DNA from: Sphingomonadales bacterium
GTDB lineage: Bacteria > Pseudomonadota > Alphaproteobacteria > Sphingomonadales > Sphingomonadaceae
Reading direction: 5' to 3'
Length of the DNA stretch: 5,951 nucleotides
NCBI GenBank assembly: GCA_013298745.1
Contig: JAAFIT010000172.1
Span: 1-5,951, forward strand
Part shown: positions 4,717 to 5,951 of the stretch, one piece after another
How the letters are laid out: each line of letters begins with the position of its first letter
Position numbering within the stretch: the first letter of the stretch is position 1
Position numbers and translations under genes: made by a program
Notes under the pieces: generated by a model
Told to the model about the DNA's origin: nothing
Database searches by the model: none
The model's input: the letters and a program-made list of their open reading frames with translations, nothing else

Positions 4717-5616
4717 ATGACCGCCATCGCCATCGATGCGGTTGCAGTACCGCCCGCAACACGGCAATCCTTGGTCATGCGGCCCGGCCTGCTCAACTTG
4801 CGCCCGTCGATCATCCCCGGCTTCGGGGTGACCTTCGGCATCACGCTGACCCTGTTGTCAGTCGTTGTGCTGATTCCGCTGTCGGCAGTGTTCATCCGCG
4901 CTGCCGGGCTCGGCTGGCAGGGCTTCATCGAGGTGGCGCTGTCGGAACGCGCCTTGCGCGCCTATCGCCTCAGCTTCGGCGCAGCGGCGGTGGCGGCGCT
5001 GATCAATGCCGTGTTCGGCATGCTGACCGCCTGGGTGCTGGTGCGCTATCGCTTCTTCGGCCGCCGCACCGTCTCGGCGCTGGTCGACCTGCCATTCGCT
5101 CTGCCGACCGCCGTCGCCGGGATTGCGCTAACGGCGCTATACGCGCCCAACGGCTGGATCGGCCGGGTCCTCACGCCGCTGGGCATCGATATCGCCTTCA
5201 CGCAATTGGGCGTCGTCATCGCGCTGGTGTTTGTCGGCCTGCCGTTTGTGGTGCGCACCGTCGAACCGGTGCTTGCCGATCTGGGCGTCGACGTCGAGGA
5301 AGCCGCCGCCAGCCTCGGCGCCTCGCGGGCGCAAACCTTTTCCCGGGTGGTCCTGCCGGCGGTGGCGCCGGCGCTGCTCACCGGCTTTGCCCTCGCCTTT
5401 GCCCGCGGCGTCGGCGAATATGGCTCGGTTATCTTCATTGCCGGCAACATGCCCTACCGCACCGAAATCGCACCGCTGCTGATCGTCGTCCAGCTTGAAC
5501 AGTATAATGTCGCCGGCGCCACCGCGATTGCCGTGACGATGCTGATCGCCAGCTTCATCCTGTTGCTGCTCACCAATATGCTGCAAGGCTGGCAGCGCCG
5601 GCGGATGGCGGCATGA
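4717..5616 (+). CDS. cysT: sulfate ABC transporter permease CysT
   Basis: This is one of the two inner-membrane subunits that form the sulfate/thiosulfate channel (also called CysU). The product is 299 aa, a little longer than usual because of about 30 polar residues before the first membrane helix. Hydrophobic helices lie at about residues 38-61, 85-109, 119-142, 161-181, 211-229 and 266-287. The CysT signature VDLPFALPTAVAGIALTALY spans 123-142, and the cytoplasmic EAA loop that docks the ATPase is EEAAASLGASRAQTFSRVVL near 194-213. GVGEYGSVIFIAGNMPYRTE (231-250) is also characteristic. The ATG at 4717 follows the sbp stop by nine bases with a weak Shine-Dalgarno; an internal ATG at 4777 would give a more typical length and remains possible. 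The stop overlaps the cysW start. Confidence 0.95.
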   Translation: MTAIAIDAVAVPPATRQSLVMRPGLLNLRPSIIPGFGVTFGITLTLLSVVVLIPLSAVFIRAAGLGWQGFIEVALSERALRAYRLSFGAAAVAALINAVFGMLTAWVLVRYRFFGRRTVSALVDLPFALPTAVAGIALTALYAPNGWIGRVLTPLGIDIAFTQLGVVIALVFVGLPFVVRTVEPVLADLGVDVEEAAASLGASRAQTFSRVVLPAVAPALLTGFALAFARGVGEYGSVIFIAGNMPYRTEIAPLLIVVQLEQYNVAGATAIAVTMLIASFILLLLTNMLQGWQRRRMAA

Positions 5617-5951
5617 GCGCTGGCCGCATGACAGCGGTCACCGAGCCGCGCTGGCTGCGCTGGGCGTTGATCGCGCTGGCGATGGGCTTTCTGCTGCTCA
5701 ATCTGGCGCTGCCGCTTGCCATCGTCTTTGCCGAAGCGTTCCGCAAAGGGCTGGGTGTCTATGCGACGGCGATCGCCGATCCGGATGCCCAGGCGGCACT
5801 GCGGCTGACGCTGACCATTGCCGCCATCGCCGTGCCGATCAACATCGGCTTCGGCCTTGCCGCCAGCTGGGCGATTGCCAAGTTCGATTTTCGCGGCCGA
5901 TCGTTTCTGGTGACGCTGATCGACCTGCCATTCTCGGTCTCCCCCGTTGTC
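5613..5951 (+). CDS. cysW: sulfate ABC transporter permease CysW (partial, N-terminal 113 residues)
   Basis: This is the second membrane subunit of the sulfate/thiosulfate transporter, paired with CysT. It is open at the right edge, with 113 codons visible. The start ATG overlaps the cysT stop as ATGA, and GGA at 5603-5605 sits seven bases upstream; a second ATG at 5628 is an alternative. Visible features are a short polar N-terminus, a first membrane helix (ALIALAMGFLLLNLALPLAI, about 18-37), the segment ALRLTLTIAAIAVPINIGFG leading into the second helix, the AKFDFRGRSFL linker, and the start of the CysW-type signature LIDLPFSVSPVV at the very end. The EAA loop is outside the window. CysA, the ATPase, is expected downstream. 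Confidence 0.93.
   Translation, partial: MSAGRMTAVTEPRWLRWALIALAMGFLLLNLALPLAIVFAEAFRKGLGVYATAIADPDAQAALRLTLTIAAIAVPINIGFGLAASWAIAKFDFRGRSFLVTLIDLPFSVSPVV

Noticed and set aside
1..5951. Mobile elements, CRISPR arrays, tRNA or rRNA genes, toxin-antitoxin or defence genes
   Set aside because: I looked for terminal inverted repeats, regularly spaced direct repeats, cloverleaf sequences and transposase motifs and saw none.

Overview
The window looks like chromosomal DNA from a GC-rich alphaproteobacterium, most likely a sphingomonad (Sphingomonadales). This is inferred from the high GC, strong third-position GC bias, a UrcA-family small exported protein, an alr-mlaE-mlaF gene order and a four-cysteine Rrf2 regulator beside sulfate-transport genes. 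No mobile element, tRNA, rRNA or CRISPR array is visible. Most of the window is ordinary core metabolism and transport. The unexplained content lies in two small secreted-protein genes and in the non-coding DNA between positions about 2850 and 3120.

Layout. (1) Positions 1-2082, minus strand: a tightly packed operon read right to left, alr (alanine racemase), mlaE (lipid-transport ABC permease) and mlaF (its ATPase, running off the left edge). Both junctions are ATGA stop/start overlaps. (2) Positions 2220-2456, plus strand: a small exported protein of unknown function, divergent from alr. (3) Positions 2520-2852, minus strand: a UrcA-family exported protein, convergent with the small gene. 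A GC-rich hairpin lies between them. (4) Positions about 2853-3123: the divergent urcA/rrf2 regulatory region, AT-rich in its centre. It holds a near-consensus sigma-54 promoter facing urcA, a perfect 12-bp palindrome, and an extended -10-like box facing the Rrf2 gene. (5) Positions 3124-3549, plus strand: an Rrf2-family regulator with four clustered cysteines. (6) Positions 3703-5951, plus strand: a sulfate/thiosulfate ABC uptake operon, with the periplasmic binding protein (sbp/cysP type), cysT and the beginning of cysW, which runs off the right edge.

How they fit together. The Rrf2 protein is probably the sulfur- or Fe-S-responsive regulator of the sulfate uptake operon beside it. The binding protein captures sulfate in the periplasm, and CysT plus CysW form the membrane channel. 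The ATPase (cysA) is expected just past the right edge. On the left, alr supplies D-alanine for peptidoglycan, while MlaE and MlaF energise phospholipid traffic between the inner and outer membranes, so that operon serves cell-envelope upkeep. A completely new multi-gene system is not evident. The best leads are the sigma-54-like promoter of urcA, the palindrome it shares with rrf2, the cysteine arrangement of the Rrf2 protein, and the unknown two-cysteine secreted peptide.
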